From an uncultured Eubacteriales bacterium (GTDB lineage Bacteria > Bacillota > Clostridia > Christensenellales > UBA1242), in contig CARNVA010000001.1 of NCBI GenBank assembly GCA_949031345.1, forward strand, positions 62,001-126,000: a stretch of 64,000 bases of DNA, read 5' to 3'. Below, in pieces: positions 35,486 through 44,276 of this stretch. A program made the translations under genes and the position numbers. Every line of letters begins with the position of its first letter. Within the stretch, counting starts at the first letter, position 1. The notes beneath the pieces were generated by a model, which saw only the letters and a list, made by a program, of their open reading frames with translations, was not told the DNA's origin and did no database searches.

Positions 35486-36286
35486 ATGAAAGGATTAGAA
35501 CAAAAAGCACTTGAGTTTGCAACTAAAAAGCATGAAGGGCAATATTTCATAGATGGAACAAATAGACCATATATTGAGCATTGTGAAGGGGTCTATATTC
35601 ATCTTCTTACTTATTTGCCTGACAATACTGAAAAAAGAGATATAATTGGCGCGACAGCATTATTGCATGATACACTTGAAGACACTGACACGACTTATGA
35701 AGAGTTGCTTGAAAACTTTGGCAAAGAGGTGGCTGACAATGTTAAGGCGCTTACCAAAGATGAAAAGCTGCCTTATCAAGACAGGCTTCAAGACAGCATC
35801 AATCGAATTTTAGCAACTTCTAAAGAAGCGCAAATGGTTAAACTTGCTGACAGATATTTCAATTTGCTGGATATTCCAAATACTTGGGGATATGAAAAAT
35901 GCAAAAGCTATGTGGAAGAAGGCAGACTTATTCGTGACAGTTTAGGTGAGAGCAATTTGACTCTTAGAAATCTGCTTAACAACAATATTAAGAAATATTC
36001 AAAAAAGCTTGAAAGAAAATATAAGGAGGGCGAATTTATGGAATATTTTATGTATGAAGAAAAGCTTCACGCTTATGACAATGATACAACATTTACTCTT
36101 GTCTTTAATAGAGGAAAATGGGAGATTTCTCAACTTAATTATGCAGAGCTTTTGCATGAAAATGCGAGAATGCAACCACTTACAGCAAGTGAGGCTAAGC
36201 TTATGGCTAAGGTAAGCCCAACGGCTGTAATTGAAAGTATAAAAAAAACATTAAATTATGAAGAAGAGCGAAATCCTTTGGAGTAA
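35486..36286 (+). CDS. HD-domain (p)ppGpp hydrolase-like protein
   Basis: 266 residues. The N-terminal 160 residues match the hydrolase domain of RelA/SpoT proteins: His32 in IEHCEGV, His61-Asp62 and Glu65-Asp66 in LLHDTLEDT, and Asp122 in KLADRYFN, the metal and catalytic positions. There is no synthetase, TGS or ACT domain, so it is a small alarmone hydrolase type. The last 80 residues are a separate, unassigned part with EYFMYEEKLHAYDND. It lies 26 bases before a RelA/SpoT synthetase-like gene. Confidence 0.85.
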   Translation: MKGLEQKALEFATKKHEGQYFIDGTNRPYIEHCEGVYIHLLTYLPDNTEKRDIIGATALLHDTLEDTDTTYEELLENFGKEVADNVKALTKDEKLPYQDRLQDSINRILATSKEAQMVKLADRYFNLLDIPNTWGYEKCKSYVEEGRLIRDSLGESNLTLRNLLNNNIKKYSKKLERKYKEGEFMEYFMYEEKLHAYDNDTTFTLVFNRGKWEISQLNYAELLHENARMQPLTASEAKLMAKVSPTAVIESIKKTLNYEEERNPLE

Positions 36287-36312
36287 AAAATTTCATCTTA
36301 AAGGAGTAAAAT

Positions 36313-37551
36313 ATGAGAATTTTGGATAGGAAAATCGAAGAATTTTATTCACAAGTGGATGTTGAAAGGGAAGCGCTGCCTACTGAGGATATTGTTGACC
36401 CAGGGGCTAAGTCAATTAAGAGCTTGACTGACAAAGTGGTGAGAAACATTGAAATGTTTAACAATCCAAATTATACTTTGTCAAAAATCGGGGATATGTC
36501 AAGATGTTCTATTTTATTTGACTCATACAGCGAAATGCCTAGATTTTTGATGCAACTTAAAGAGTATATCCCAGAAGTGACAGGATATATTTCAAGATTT
36601 AATAATGGTTATCGCGGTGTGCATTTGAATTTCAAAATTGATGGCGTAAATGTTGAGGTGCAACTTTCTTCTCGTGATGCTTGGGCTGTGAATAAGGCAA
36701 CCGAGCCAATCTATGTTAAGTGGAGAAACTTTGACAAAGTCAAAGACTTTGCTGAGATTGTTTCGCTTCAAAGTGAAATTGACAGTTTAATAAATGAAAC
36801 TGATATGAAAGATATGCCAATTGATATGCTTGAAACTTTGGCAGAGAAGCAACAAGTTTTGGAAGACAAGAGAAAGGCTTTTAAGAATAATGTCAGTGAG
36901 CAGGCAAGGGAAATGAATCTTTGCAAAGACCTTTACAGAGAGCTGCATGAGGGCGTTGAAAAGAGTGATTTTCATGAATTTGAAAATCAAATTGAATCAA
37001 TTTTATACAGTTTTTCTGTAAAAGATAAATCTAAGGGCAATGTTCAACATGATTTCTTTAATGAAACTTTCAGTACGGCAGACGGCAAGGCGAATGCAGA
37101 AAAAATAAAAGCAGCGGCTGAAAAAGTGAACAACTTGGCAAGTCAGGTACAGAATAATCTTATTGAAAAGGCAACAAAGGCGAAAGATATTTCAAGAGCT
37201 TCTAATAACCAGCCTTATAGTCTTGAGGAAGGGTCGCTTGCCTTTAAACTTGCTGAAGCAGGAAAAGTTTATGACAATTTAATGGCTAAGAAATTGCCAG
37301 AAGCTGTTCGTAAAGAATATGCAAATATGATTTATTATCAAAGATACAACACTGTTGTTGGTGCATTTAAGCATAATGAACAAAATGGTGGAAATCTTGA
37401 AAAGAGCGCAAAAGAGATTGTCAGAGATTTCATTCAAGACAAGATTGACAGCAATGAATATGAAGGCTCGAATGTAGACATTGATTTCTTGGTTGAGCGA
37501 ATTAAACAAGAAGAAAACAGCAAGTCAGACTTTGTGGACATGGCAAGATAG
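36313..37551 (+). CDS. RelA/SpoT synthetase-like nucleotidyltransferase protein
   Basis: 412 residues, ATG behind AAGGAG. Residues 30-140 resemble the (p)ppGpp synthetase fold: KSIKSLTDKV, Asp61 in GDMSRCSILFD, NNGYRGVHLNF (Tyr100, His104), VEVQLSS (Glu115, Gln117). The usual RT after EVQ is replaced by SS. The remaining 270 residues are helical and unassigned. With the hydrolase upstream this looks like a split synthetase/hydrolase pair. It might make (p)ppGpp, or act as a toxic small alarmone synthetase controlled by its partner; activity is inferred only from motifs. Confidence 0.75.
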   Translation: MRILDRKIEEFYSQVDVEREALPTEDIVDPGAKSIKSLTDKVVRNIEMFNNPNYTLSKIGDMSRCSILFDSYSEMPRFLMQLKEYIPEVTGYISRFNNGYRGVHLNFKIDGVNVEVQLSSRDAWAVNKATEPIYVKWRNFDKVKDFAEIVSLQSEIDSLINETDMKDMPIDMLETLAEKQQVLEDKRKAFKNNVSEQAREMNLCKDLYRELHEGVEKSDFHEFENQIESILYSFSVKDKSKGNVQHDFFNETFSTADGKANAEKIKAAAEKVNNLASQVQNNLIEKATKAKDISRASNNQPYSLEEGSLAFKLAEAGKVYDNLMAKKLPEAVRKEYANMIYYQRYNTVVGAFKHNEQNGGNLEKSAKEIVRDFIQDKIDSNEYEGSNVDIDFLVERIKQEENSKSDFVDMAR

Positions 37552-37602
37552 TTTATGGCAAATTAAGCTTTGTATTTTCAAAGTAATAAACGCAATAAAA
37601 AT

Positions 37603-37649
37603 AAAAAGGATAAACATGGATTTAAAGTCCAAAATGTTTATCCTTTTTT
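37603..37649 (+). terminator. Terminator of the HD/RelA-SpoT pair
   Basis: AAAGGATAAACAT pairs perfectly with ATGTTTATCCTTT over a 16-base loop, followed by T residues. Confidence 0.9.
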
Positions 37650-37867
37650 GCAATCTTTTTTTACTATTAAATGGTTAAGCAGTGTTTATTTTAAACAAAA
37701 TCTAAGTTGAATAAAATGGCTTTGCTTCTATTTTTAATAAAAGATATTTTGTATATATTGGAAGATAATAAAATGATTTTTACAAAAAATTTACGCTTTT
37801 TTATGCTTTTTTCATGTTTTTTTGCGCAAAATGAATTAAATCACGCAAGCTTTTTAGTTTTAATGGA

Positions 37868-38068
37868 TTATTTGCCGCAGCCGTTGCCACATCCGCAAAG
37901 TAATAAAAGAAGAATTAAAGTGCAGCAATCCATTCCGCAACCACCATTGCCATTACCGCAAAGGCATTGCAAAATCATAATCCATAAAATGAGTGAGCAG
38001 CAGTCGCATCCGCCTACTCCAAAACCGTTTCCGCAGCCACCGCCGCAATTGTTATTAAAGAAATTCAT
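37868..38068 (-). CDS. Cys/Gly-rich small protein with two repeats
   Basis: 66 residues with 13 Cys and 17 Gly. Two imperfect repeats are seen: GGCDCCSLILWIMILQCLCG and CGMDCCTLILLLLLCGCG, each a Cys cluster, a hydrophobic run and another Cys/Gly cluster. Start ATG behind AGGAGG with good spacing, which supports a real gene. In spore formers such proteins are often coat or germination-related, but no family is certain. On the minus strand, AC and CATA about 15 bases apart upstream would suit a sigma-K promoter; this is weak. It stands alone. Confidence 0.7.
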   Translation of the reverse strand: MNFFNNNCGGGCGNGFGVGGCDCCSLILWIMILQCLCGNGNGGCGMDCCTLILLLLLCGCGNGCGK

Positions 38069-38690
38069 GTGTTCCTCCTAAAAAATTTCCTATGTAATTT
38101 GGAAGGAAAGTCAAACAAAAGCACCTTAGGCACATTTTATTTAATTGAGAGTTTCAACTTTAAATGACTTAAAGAAATTAAATTTCTTTTTTTGTTAATT
38201 CAGTTTTTAAGCAAAAAGTCAATTAAATTCGCCCTAAAATCAACCATCTGATAAAAAGTTTTAAATGTTTGTTGTTATGGTTGCTTTTAAGTTTCCAAAG
38301 CAAGTTTTATGTACTTTTTGTGATTTTCCTTTCACATTAACATACTACTATTACAACGCAAAATGTGTGCAAGGTTTTTAATTTTTTATATTGTTTTTTC
38401 TTATTTTTAGATGTTTTTGTTAAAAATAGGGCTTATTTTTGTTTTTAATTGTCTTAATTTAACGGCTTTTAGCTTAAATTTACAGCTTTTTTTAGGGCTT
38501 TTTGCAGGGGTATACTTTTATAATTATTTTCTCTTTTAATTTCGACAAAACTAGTGCTTTTTCAACAGCATAAAAGGGGGAGGGAGACACAAAATATTTT
38601 TGTTTTTATATAGCAATTTTGTTGACTTAATTTTTAAAATGATTTACAATAAATTGTTAAATAATACATTTGGTAATAGAGGAGATTATT
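38069..38690. other. 622-base AT-rich spacer
   Basis: Contains the upstream region of the Cys/Gly-rich gene, a hairpin AAAGAAATT-A-AATTTCTTT with T residues (38171-38193) that looks like a terminator without an assigned gene, and the promoter of the surface protein at 38622. No convincing coding frame. A short unannotated RNA ending at 38193 is possible but not shown. Confidence 0.4.
38622..38650 (+). promoter_or_regulatory. Promoter of the large surface protein
   Basis: TTGACT, 17 bases, TACAAT, about 40 bases before the start codon. Confidence 0.65.
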
Positions 38691-41600
38691 ATGATTAAAC
38701 AAAAATCCAAATTCAATGGACTTATCAAGGGAGCTGCGATTGGCTTTGCTTTTGTATTAAGCACAGCTTTCTTTCCTATAAATGCAATTGCAAGTGCAGT
38801 TGAGGATTTGACAAGTGCAACTGGAGTAAATGTAAACAGCATTAAAGTAAATGGCAAAGATGCTGATCTTACAGTTACTAAAGGCGAAACTGTGAAAATT
38901 CCAACAGGTGAATATGTTTACAAAACTGCTGATGGCAAGGGCACTCATGTAATTGGCTCTGCTGATACTTCAACAATTTCATCAAAAGTTGAAGTCTTTT
39001 ACAAAGCAACTCATGACAGCATTGATGTGAAAAACACTGAAAGTGGAAAAACCTTTGTTGCTGACAGAGTTGGTCGTTATACAATCACTTATACTGTTGT
39101 TGAAGATGGCATGGAATATTCTTATGACCTTTCTGTAAAATGCGAAGTAAGCAAAGCTGTTTTTGATTTTCCTGCTGTTGACAAAAACATTATCCCTTCT
39201 GTTTATGATACAAAATATACTGATAAAGATATCGTTCTTCCTCTTCCAACAGTGAAAGATGAAGATGATGAAGAGATTATCACAAGCGAAGACAGTGATT
39301 ATTACACAACTTCAAAAGACTCAATCACTCTTCCTGAAGGGGATGAGAAAAATGCTTTTGTTCAAATCAGTCTTGCAAACAACACAAACCTTATTTCAAT
39401 TAAGAAGAATGCGACAACAGGCGAGTTTTATCTTGCAGGAAGCGACCTTGCTAAGAAAGAGCTTAAAGGACAAGAGCTTAAAGTTGTTTATTCATATTAT
39501 CAAATGACTGATGGTGCTCCTGTATTTGTTTCTTCAACAAGCAAAACTTTCACTATAAGAGAAGGTTATTATCGTCTTGACTCAAGCAAAGAGTGGAGTG
39601 AAACAAACAAGGGTTATGAGCTTGAAACAAGCTGGTCAACTTCTACTTCAAATATCAGTGCTGTTGTTGGCGTTGAAAGAGAAATTCCAAAGCTTACAGC
39701 GACTACAAAATCAACAAACTCTCCAGCAAATGAAGCTGTTGCAGTTTACTATGATATCGCTGTTTATAAGAGGGGCTCAAACGGCAAATATGATGAGACA
39801 AAAAATCTTTATAATGACCTTGTGACTGATGGAAAATTTAAAGCTAAAGAAGAGGGCACTTATAAATTTGTTTATTCTGTATTTGATTTCTATGGCAACA
39901 CTCTTCCAACAAGTAAGACAAGCTTTGAAATTACAAACATTAAAGATACTCGCTCTGCAAGCGTATTTGTATATGATGGTTTGGATGCTTCTTATAATGA
40001 AAAAGACAATAATTACAAGAGTGCATTAAATCAACTTAAGAGCCAATCTGGAAACCGCAACATTATTATGTATGCAGTTGGTGGAACAGACAACATGGTT
40101 GACAAGAATGAGCTTACTTTAAGAAGAACAATTCTTGACAATACTGGCGTTACAATGTTTAATGTAAACGCTGAAACTGCTGCAAAAGCTTACAACAGCT
40201 ACAACTTAATTTTTGCTCCTCAAAAGGCTGAGGGTGCAAGTGATAGCGCTTCAGTTTATGTTCAAATCGTAAGTGACAACTATGCTCTTAGAAGCCAAAT
40301 GCTTCTTGAAGATAAAAACTTTGATCTTACAAGTGAAGCTGCAATCAAGGAATTCTTCAAATCTCACAAATATCTTCTTGTTACTATGGATGGCAAAGAT
40401 TTAAGTGGAAACACAATTGTTGAAAACTTTGATGAAAAGAGCGAAGAATCTGTTAAGAAGATGATCGAAGCTGGTTATGCTCATGTAAAACCAACAAACG
40501 AGAAAAGAAAGACTTTCATTGATGGAACATATACTTTCATCTATGGAGCAAGCGACAATATCAATAATGAGACAACTTCAAGATATTCAGTAGTTGTTTC
40601 ATCAAACTATGTTGACGAAACAGTGCCAACATTAAACTTTACAAGCGACCTTCAAGTTGCTTACCAAGGTGATGATATTATTGAATTTAATGTTGCAACT
40701 GCAACTGATGCAACAAGTCAAGACACAAGAATTGAAGCTGTGACTGCTTACAGATATCTTAAAGCAGATAAGACAACTGCAGTTAAGGGCAGTGAAACGA
40801 CTGAGACATTGAAATATTATGTTGAAAGAGTTAATTCAAACATTGAGTCTAAGTGGTATGCAAAAACAAACACTGTTGTTGAAAATGACGGATGGTATAT
40901 CGACAGCAGCAAGTCATCATATAAAATCAACCTTGCAAACAAACCAAGCGAAGCAAGATATGTTGAAATTCTCGCTTATGCAATCGACGATTATGGCAAT
41001 GGTGGCTTCTTCAATAAAGTTATCAGAATTGCTGATGTTCAAGACACAAGAATGCCAACTCTTTACAAGGCTGTTGGTGTGCCTGAAAGTAATGAAAAAT
41101 TTGATGCGCCAAGTGAGATTACTCTTCCAACACTTTACTTTGAAGATGACAATGTTGACTATATGTCAGCCGTTGTAAATGTATATAAAGTTGTTCGCGA
41201 AAGTGGCAATGTTGTTGGAAAAGTTGCAATGCAATCTTCAAATATGCGCACAGAGTTTGACACAAACAGAGACAGCTTTATGGTTAAAGCAGGCTCATTC
41301 CGTGCCTCAACTGCTGGCGAGTATCAAGTGGCAATCACAGTAAAAGATGCTGGAAACAACAGCTTTACAACATACTTTAAATATAATGTTGAAGGCGGGC
41401 AAGTATTTGAAACTCCAGAAATAGAAAATATCACTTCTGAAACTATCGAAATTGAAGCTGGAAAAGCTTACTACCTTGTTCCACCAACACTTTCAATAAA
41501 TGAGTCAGAGGGGTATGGATATATTGGTATCGGTGATGATGACGACGCTAAGACAGCAACTTATTATACAACAACCATTTTATCTTCAACTGATGACTAT

Positions 41601-42827
41601 GAGCTTACTAAATACTACTTCACTGGAAGCAAGAAAGGAGTATTCAAACTTCAATATAAAGTATTCTTGATGCAATATTCAAAAGATTCTAAGGTCTTTG
41701 CAGCATCAAAAGCTGAGGCTGAGGCTTCTGATGGAATGATTTATCTTGAAAATGGAAAGCTTCACTACTATAAAAACGGACAAGATTATTTCGTATTTAT
41801 AAATTCTGTTGAAAATGAAGATGGCGAAGTTGTAGATTATGTTTTGGGTGCAAATACAAGTCTTCAAGGCATTGGAACAGAGCTTGGAAGTGAAGACAAG
41901 AAAGTGCTTGGCGAAATTGTAAAAGTTTACACTTGTGAAAGCAAAATTCAAACCATCAATGTTGGTGGCGTTGAAATGGATATCACTCTTGAAGACGGAA
42001 TTTACAAAGATTCTTACGAGACTCTTGGTGAAAAAATCAACATTGTTAAACCAAACAATATCGAGTATAATGGTGAAGGTTATCAGACAAACAATGCTGA
42101 CTCAACGGTTACAATTACAAAGACTTCTGGAAATACAACAACTACTCTTGCAACTCTCAACTTTGCTGATTGGGAAAAAGATGTTCCAGAAAACAACACA
42201 AACTTTGAAGTTGACCAAAAGGGCAATGTTAAACTTGTTCTTGCTGACAACGGCAGATATGTTATTCGCTATTCAATTCAAGCTATGGATAAAAACGGAA
42301 TGAATGTTGGCGATGCAAAGACAGTTGAATATGCAATCAAAAACGGTGATGTTGTTGCTCCTGAGCTTGAGCTTGGCAAAAACCTCGTTAAAGCAAAATA
42401 TAGACTTGGCGACACTATGACAATCAACCTTGCTGGAATTACTGTAAATGATGCTGTGACAGAAGACAGAAATGAGCTTCTTAAGTCAATGAATGTTCGT
42501 CTTAAAAACACAACACAAGACTCAAGTTATATTACTTTGACAAATGAAGGTAATCCAGAAGATGGAGAATATATCTTCACAAAGAAACTTGAAAGTGCTG
42601 GAAGCTATACTCTTACAATCAGCATTAAAGATAAGGCTGGCAATGAGACTTCTCAATCAGTTTCATTTGAAGTGTCAACTGATGAAAGTAAAGATATCAA
42701 TGTTAAAGAAGTTATGGGCGGCGTAATGATTGGAATTTCTGTTGCTCTTCTTGCAGGCGTTGTAATCTACTTCATTGTAAGCAAAGTTAAGCTTGACAAG
42801 AAAGAAAAGTCATATAAAGACAAATAA
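38691..42827 (+). CDS. Large membrane-anchored surface protein, 1378 residues
   Basis: Start at 38691 behind GAGGAG (the frame is open 7 codons further). A signal peptide (basic start, hydrophobic core, likely cleavage near residue 36 after AIA) leads to more than 1300 exported residues of Thr/Ser/Lys/Asp-rich beta-type sequence with repeated Ig-like edges (YTITYTVVEDG, YKFVYSVFDFYGN, YEILAYAIDDYGNGG-like, YQVAITVKDAGNN, YTLTISIKDKAGNET). The end has one membrane segment (GGVMIGISVALLAGVVIYFIV) and a short Lys-rich tail; no LPxTG motif. Likely an adhesin or S-layer-like envelope protein. Single-gene unit with its own terminator. Confidence 0.85.
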   Translation: MIKQKSKFNGLIKGAAIGFAFVLSTAFFPINAIASAVEDLTSATGVNVNSIKVNGKDADLTVTKGETVKIPTGEYVYKTADGKGTHVIGSADTSTISSKVEVFYKATHDSIDVKNTESGKTFVADRVGRYTITYTVVEDGMEYSYDLSVKCEVSKAVFDFPAVDKNIIPSVYDTKYTDKDIVLPLPTVKDEDDEEIITSEDSDYYTTSKDSITLPEGDEKNAFVQISLANNTNLISIKKNATTGEFYLAGSDLAKKELKGQELKVVYSYYQMTDGAPVFVSSTSKTFTIREGYYRLDSSKEWSETNKGYELETSWSTSTSNISAVVGVEREIPKLTATTKSTNSPANEAVAVYYDIAVYKRGSNGKYDETKNLYNDLVTDGKFKAKEEGTYKFVYSVFDFYGNTLPTSKTSFEITNIKDTRSASVFVYDGLDASYNEKDNNYKSALNQLKSQSGNRNIIMYAVGGTDNMVDKNELTLRRTILDNTGVTMFNVNAETAAKAYNSYNLIFAPQKAEGASDSASVYVQIVSDNYALRSQMLLEDKNFDLTSEAAIKEFFKSHKYLLVTMDGKDLSGNTIVENFDEKSEESVKKMIEAGYAHVKPTNEKRKTFIDGTYTFIYGASDNINNETTSRYSVVVSSNYVDETVPTLNFTSDLQVAYQGDDIIEFNVATATDATSQDTRIEAVTAYRYLKADKTTAVKGSETTETLKYYVERVNSNIESKWYAKTNTVVENDGWYIDSSKSSYKINLANKPSEARYVEILAYAIDDYGNGGFFNKVIRIADVQDTRMPTLYKAVGVPESNEKFDAPSEITLPTLYFEDDNVDYMSAVVNVYKVVRESGNVVGKVAMQSSNMRTEFDTNRDSFMVKAGSFRASTAGEYQVAITVKDAGNNSFTTYFKYNVEGGQVFETPEIENITSETIEIEAGKAYYLVPPTLSINESEGYGYIGIGDDDDAKTATYYTTTILSSTDDYELTKYYFTGSKKGVFKLQYKVFLMQYSKDSKVFAASKAEAEASDGMIYLENGKLHYYKNGQDYFVFINSVENEDGEVVDYVLGANTSLQGIGTELGSEDKKVLGEIVKVYTCESKIQTINVGGVEMDITLEDGIYKDSYETLGEKINIVKPNNIEYNGEGYQTNNADSTVTITKTSGNTTTTLATLNFADWEKDVPENNTNFEVDQKGNVKLVLADNGRYVIRYSIQAMDKNGMNVGDAKTVEYAIKNGDVVAPELELGKNLVKAKYRLGDTMTINLAGITVNDAVTEDRNELLKSMNVRLKNTTQDSSYITLTNEGNPEDGEYIFTKKLESAGSYTLTISIKDKAGNETSQSVSFEVSTDESKDINVKEVMGGVMIGISVALLAGVVIYFIVSKVKLDKKEKSYKDK

Positions 42828-42887
42828 TAATTGACATTTTATAGCAGGCAGAGACATGCCTTGCAAGATTAAAATAGAAATTGATTT

Positions 42888-42920
42888 AAAAAAAGAGACT
42901 AAAATAAAAGTCTCTTTTTT
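42888..42920 (+). terminator. Terminator of the large surface protein gene
   Basis: AAAAAGAGACT and AGTCTCTTTTT pair over a short A-rich loop; more T residues follow. Confidence 0.85.
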
Positions 42921-42975
42921 ATTGACACAGTTTGGTTTTTCTCGAAAAAAACATTGCTTAAAAGCAAAGTTTTGC

Positions 42976-43004
42976 TTGACTTATAAGGGCTTTTGTGATA
43001 TATT
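42976..43004 (+). promoter_or_regulatory. Promoter of rplU-prp-rpmA
   Basis: TTGACT, 17 bases, TATATT with TGA before the -10 box. Transcription should start near 43011. Confidence 0.65.
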
Positions 43005-43010
43005 ATTTGA

Positions 43011-43112
43011 GTATCCGCATGTGTAGGGTCAATAAGCTCAATTTAGCATGAAATTTCTGCTTATGAAAAAATTGACACCCGTTTTGCAGCGAGTTTGGTT
43101 AGAGGAGGTAAA
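43011..43112 (+). promoter_or_regulatory. L21 leader-like RNA element
   Basis: GGGTCAAT (43026-43033) pairs with ATTGACaCCC (43071-43080), enclosing a second stem AAGC/GCTT. A leader in front of rplU is a known autoregulatory element in Firmicutes (L21 leader); position and layout fit, but I cannot check the consensus. Confidence 0.5.
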
Positions 43113-43115
43113 AGA

Positions 43116-43424
43116 ATGTTTGCTATAGTTCAATGTGGTGGAAAGCAATACAGAGTAAGCGAAGGTGATGTAATCAGCGTAGAGAAAATCACTAATGCTG
43201 TTGGCGATAAAGTCAACCTTGATGTAATGCTTTTAAGTGATGGAGCAACTGTTGTTGCTGGAAATCCTATCGTTGCTGGTGCTGTATGCGAAGCTGAGGT
43301 TGTTGCTCACGGAAAAGGTGACAAAATCGTTGTTTTCAAATATAAGCCAAAGAAAAACGAAAGAAAGAAGCAAGGTCACAGACAACCATTTACTCAGTTA
43401 AAAATCACTTCTATTAAAAAGTAA
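43116..43424 (+). CDS. rplU: 50S ribosomal protein L21
   Basis: 102 residues from the ATG at 43116 behind AGAGGAGG; the frame is open 7 codons upstream. Conserved MFAIVQCGGKQYRVSEGD start and KPKKNERKKQGHRQPFT end. First gene of rplU-prp-rpmA. Confidence 0.97.
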   Translation: MFAIVQCGGKQYRVSEGDVISVEKITNAVGDKVNLDVMLLSDGATVVAGNPIVAGAVCEAEVVAHGKGDKIVVFKYKPKKNERKKQGHRQPFTQLKITSIKK

Positions 43425-43432
43425 GGCCTTTT

Positions 43433-43756
43433 ATGACAAAGATTACTTTTTATAAGAAAAACAACTTGATAATCGGCTTTGAGGTAAAAGGGCATACAGG
43501 AAAACATGATTTTGGAAAAGACATTTTATGCGCGCAACTTTCAACCGTTGCACAACTTGCTGTTGTGGGAGTTGAAGATGTTGGAAAAATGAAAGCTTTT
43601 CATGAAATCTCTGATGGATATCTGAAAATTTCTGTTAATGAAAAAGAAGCAGAAAAAGAAAAAATTCAGTTTTTGTTTAATACATGTTTGCAATCTTTTA
43701 AATCGATTATTTTAGGTGAAGAAAAATTCGCAAAATTGGAGGTAAAAAATGTTTAA
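43433..43756 (+). CDS. prp: Ribosomal-processing cysteine protease Prp
   Basis: Cytosolic protease that removes the N-terminal extension of L27. 107 residues with the catalytic pair His21 (KGHTGKHDFGKD) and Cys33 (ILCAQLS) in the family pattern. It overlaps rpmA by 8 bases, and rpmA encodes the matching extension, so enzyme and substrate are made together. Confidence 0.93.
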   Translation: MTKITFYKKNNLIIGFEVKGHTGKHDFGKDILCAQLSTVAQLAVVGVEDVGKMKAFHEISDGYLKISVNEKEAEKEKIQFLFNTCLQSFKSIILGEEKFAKLEVKNV

Positions 43757-44021
43757 GTTTAACGCTCAACTTTTTGCTCATAAAAAGGGTGGTGGTAGTA
43801 CTAAAAACGGTCGTGATTCACAAAGCAAGCGTCTTGGAGTAAAAGCTTACGGCGGTGAAAATGTGACTGCAGGGTCTATCATCGTAAGACAGAGAGGAAC
43901 AAGAATTTATCCTGGTGTCAATGTTGGCATGGGAAAAGATTATACACTCTTTGCAACTTGTGACGGCAAAGTTAAATTTGGTATGTCAAACGGCAAAAAG
44001 ATTGTATCTATTGAAAAATAA
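43749..44021 (+). CDS. rpmA: 50S ribosomal protein L27 with cleavable extension
   Basis: 90 residues. The start MFKFNAQLFAHKKGGGSTKNGRD contains the Prp cleavage pattern, with the cut expected between LF and AHKKGG so that the mature protein reaches the peptidyl transferase centre. The rest is standard L27. A terminator follows. Confidence 0.97.
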   Translation: MFKFNAQLFAHKKGGGSTKNGRDSQSKRLGVKAYGGENVTAGSIIVRQRGTRIYPGVNVGMGKDYTLFATCDGKVKFGMSNGKKIVSIEK

Positions 44022-44024
44022 TTT

Positions 44025-44053
44025 AAAAGAGCTTGATTTCAAGCTCTTTTTTG
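44025..44053 (+). terminator. Terminator of rplU-prp-rpmA
   Basis: AAAAGAGCTTGA, short loop, TCAAGCTCTTTTTT. Confidence 0.88.
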
Positions 44054-44217
44054 ATCATCTTTTAAAAGTGTTTAATAATAATTTTAGAATTTAATTTTAG
44101 ATTTTAAAGAAATTTAATATTTTAATTTCTGGGAATTGTATGTTTTTTCATTATAGAAATTATGTTTTTAATTTATAAATTGGATATATCATAATTTAAG
44201 AATATATTTAAGAAAAA

Positions 44218-44246
44218 CAAAAAAAGCTCGAAAGAGCTTTTTTTTA
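44218..44246 (-). terminator. Terminator of the minus-strand gene at 44277
   Basis: GAAA-type hairpin AAAAAGCTC/GAGCTTTTT with A and T runs on both sides, so it can act in both directions. Confidence 0.8.
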
Positions 44247-44276
44247 TAACAACTTTGCAATTTATGACGAGTTTGA

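Noticed and set aside
37707..38081. Plus-strand frame opposite the Cys/Gly-rich gene
   Set aside because: No binding site and a Pro/Gln/His composition that mirrors the Gly/Cys codons on the other strand.
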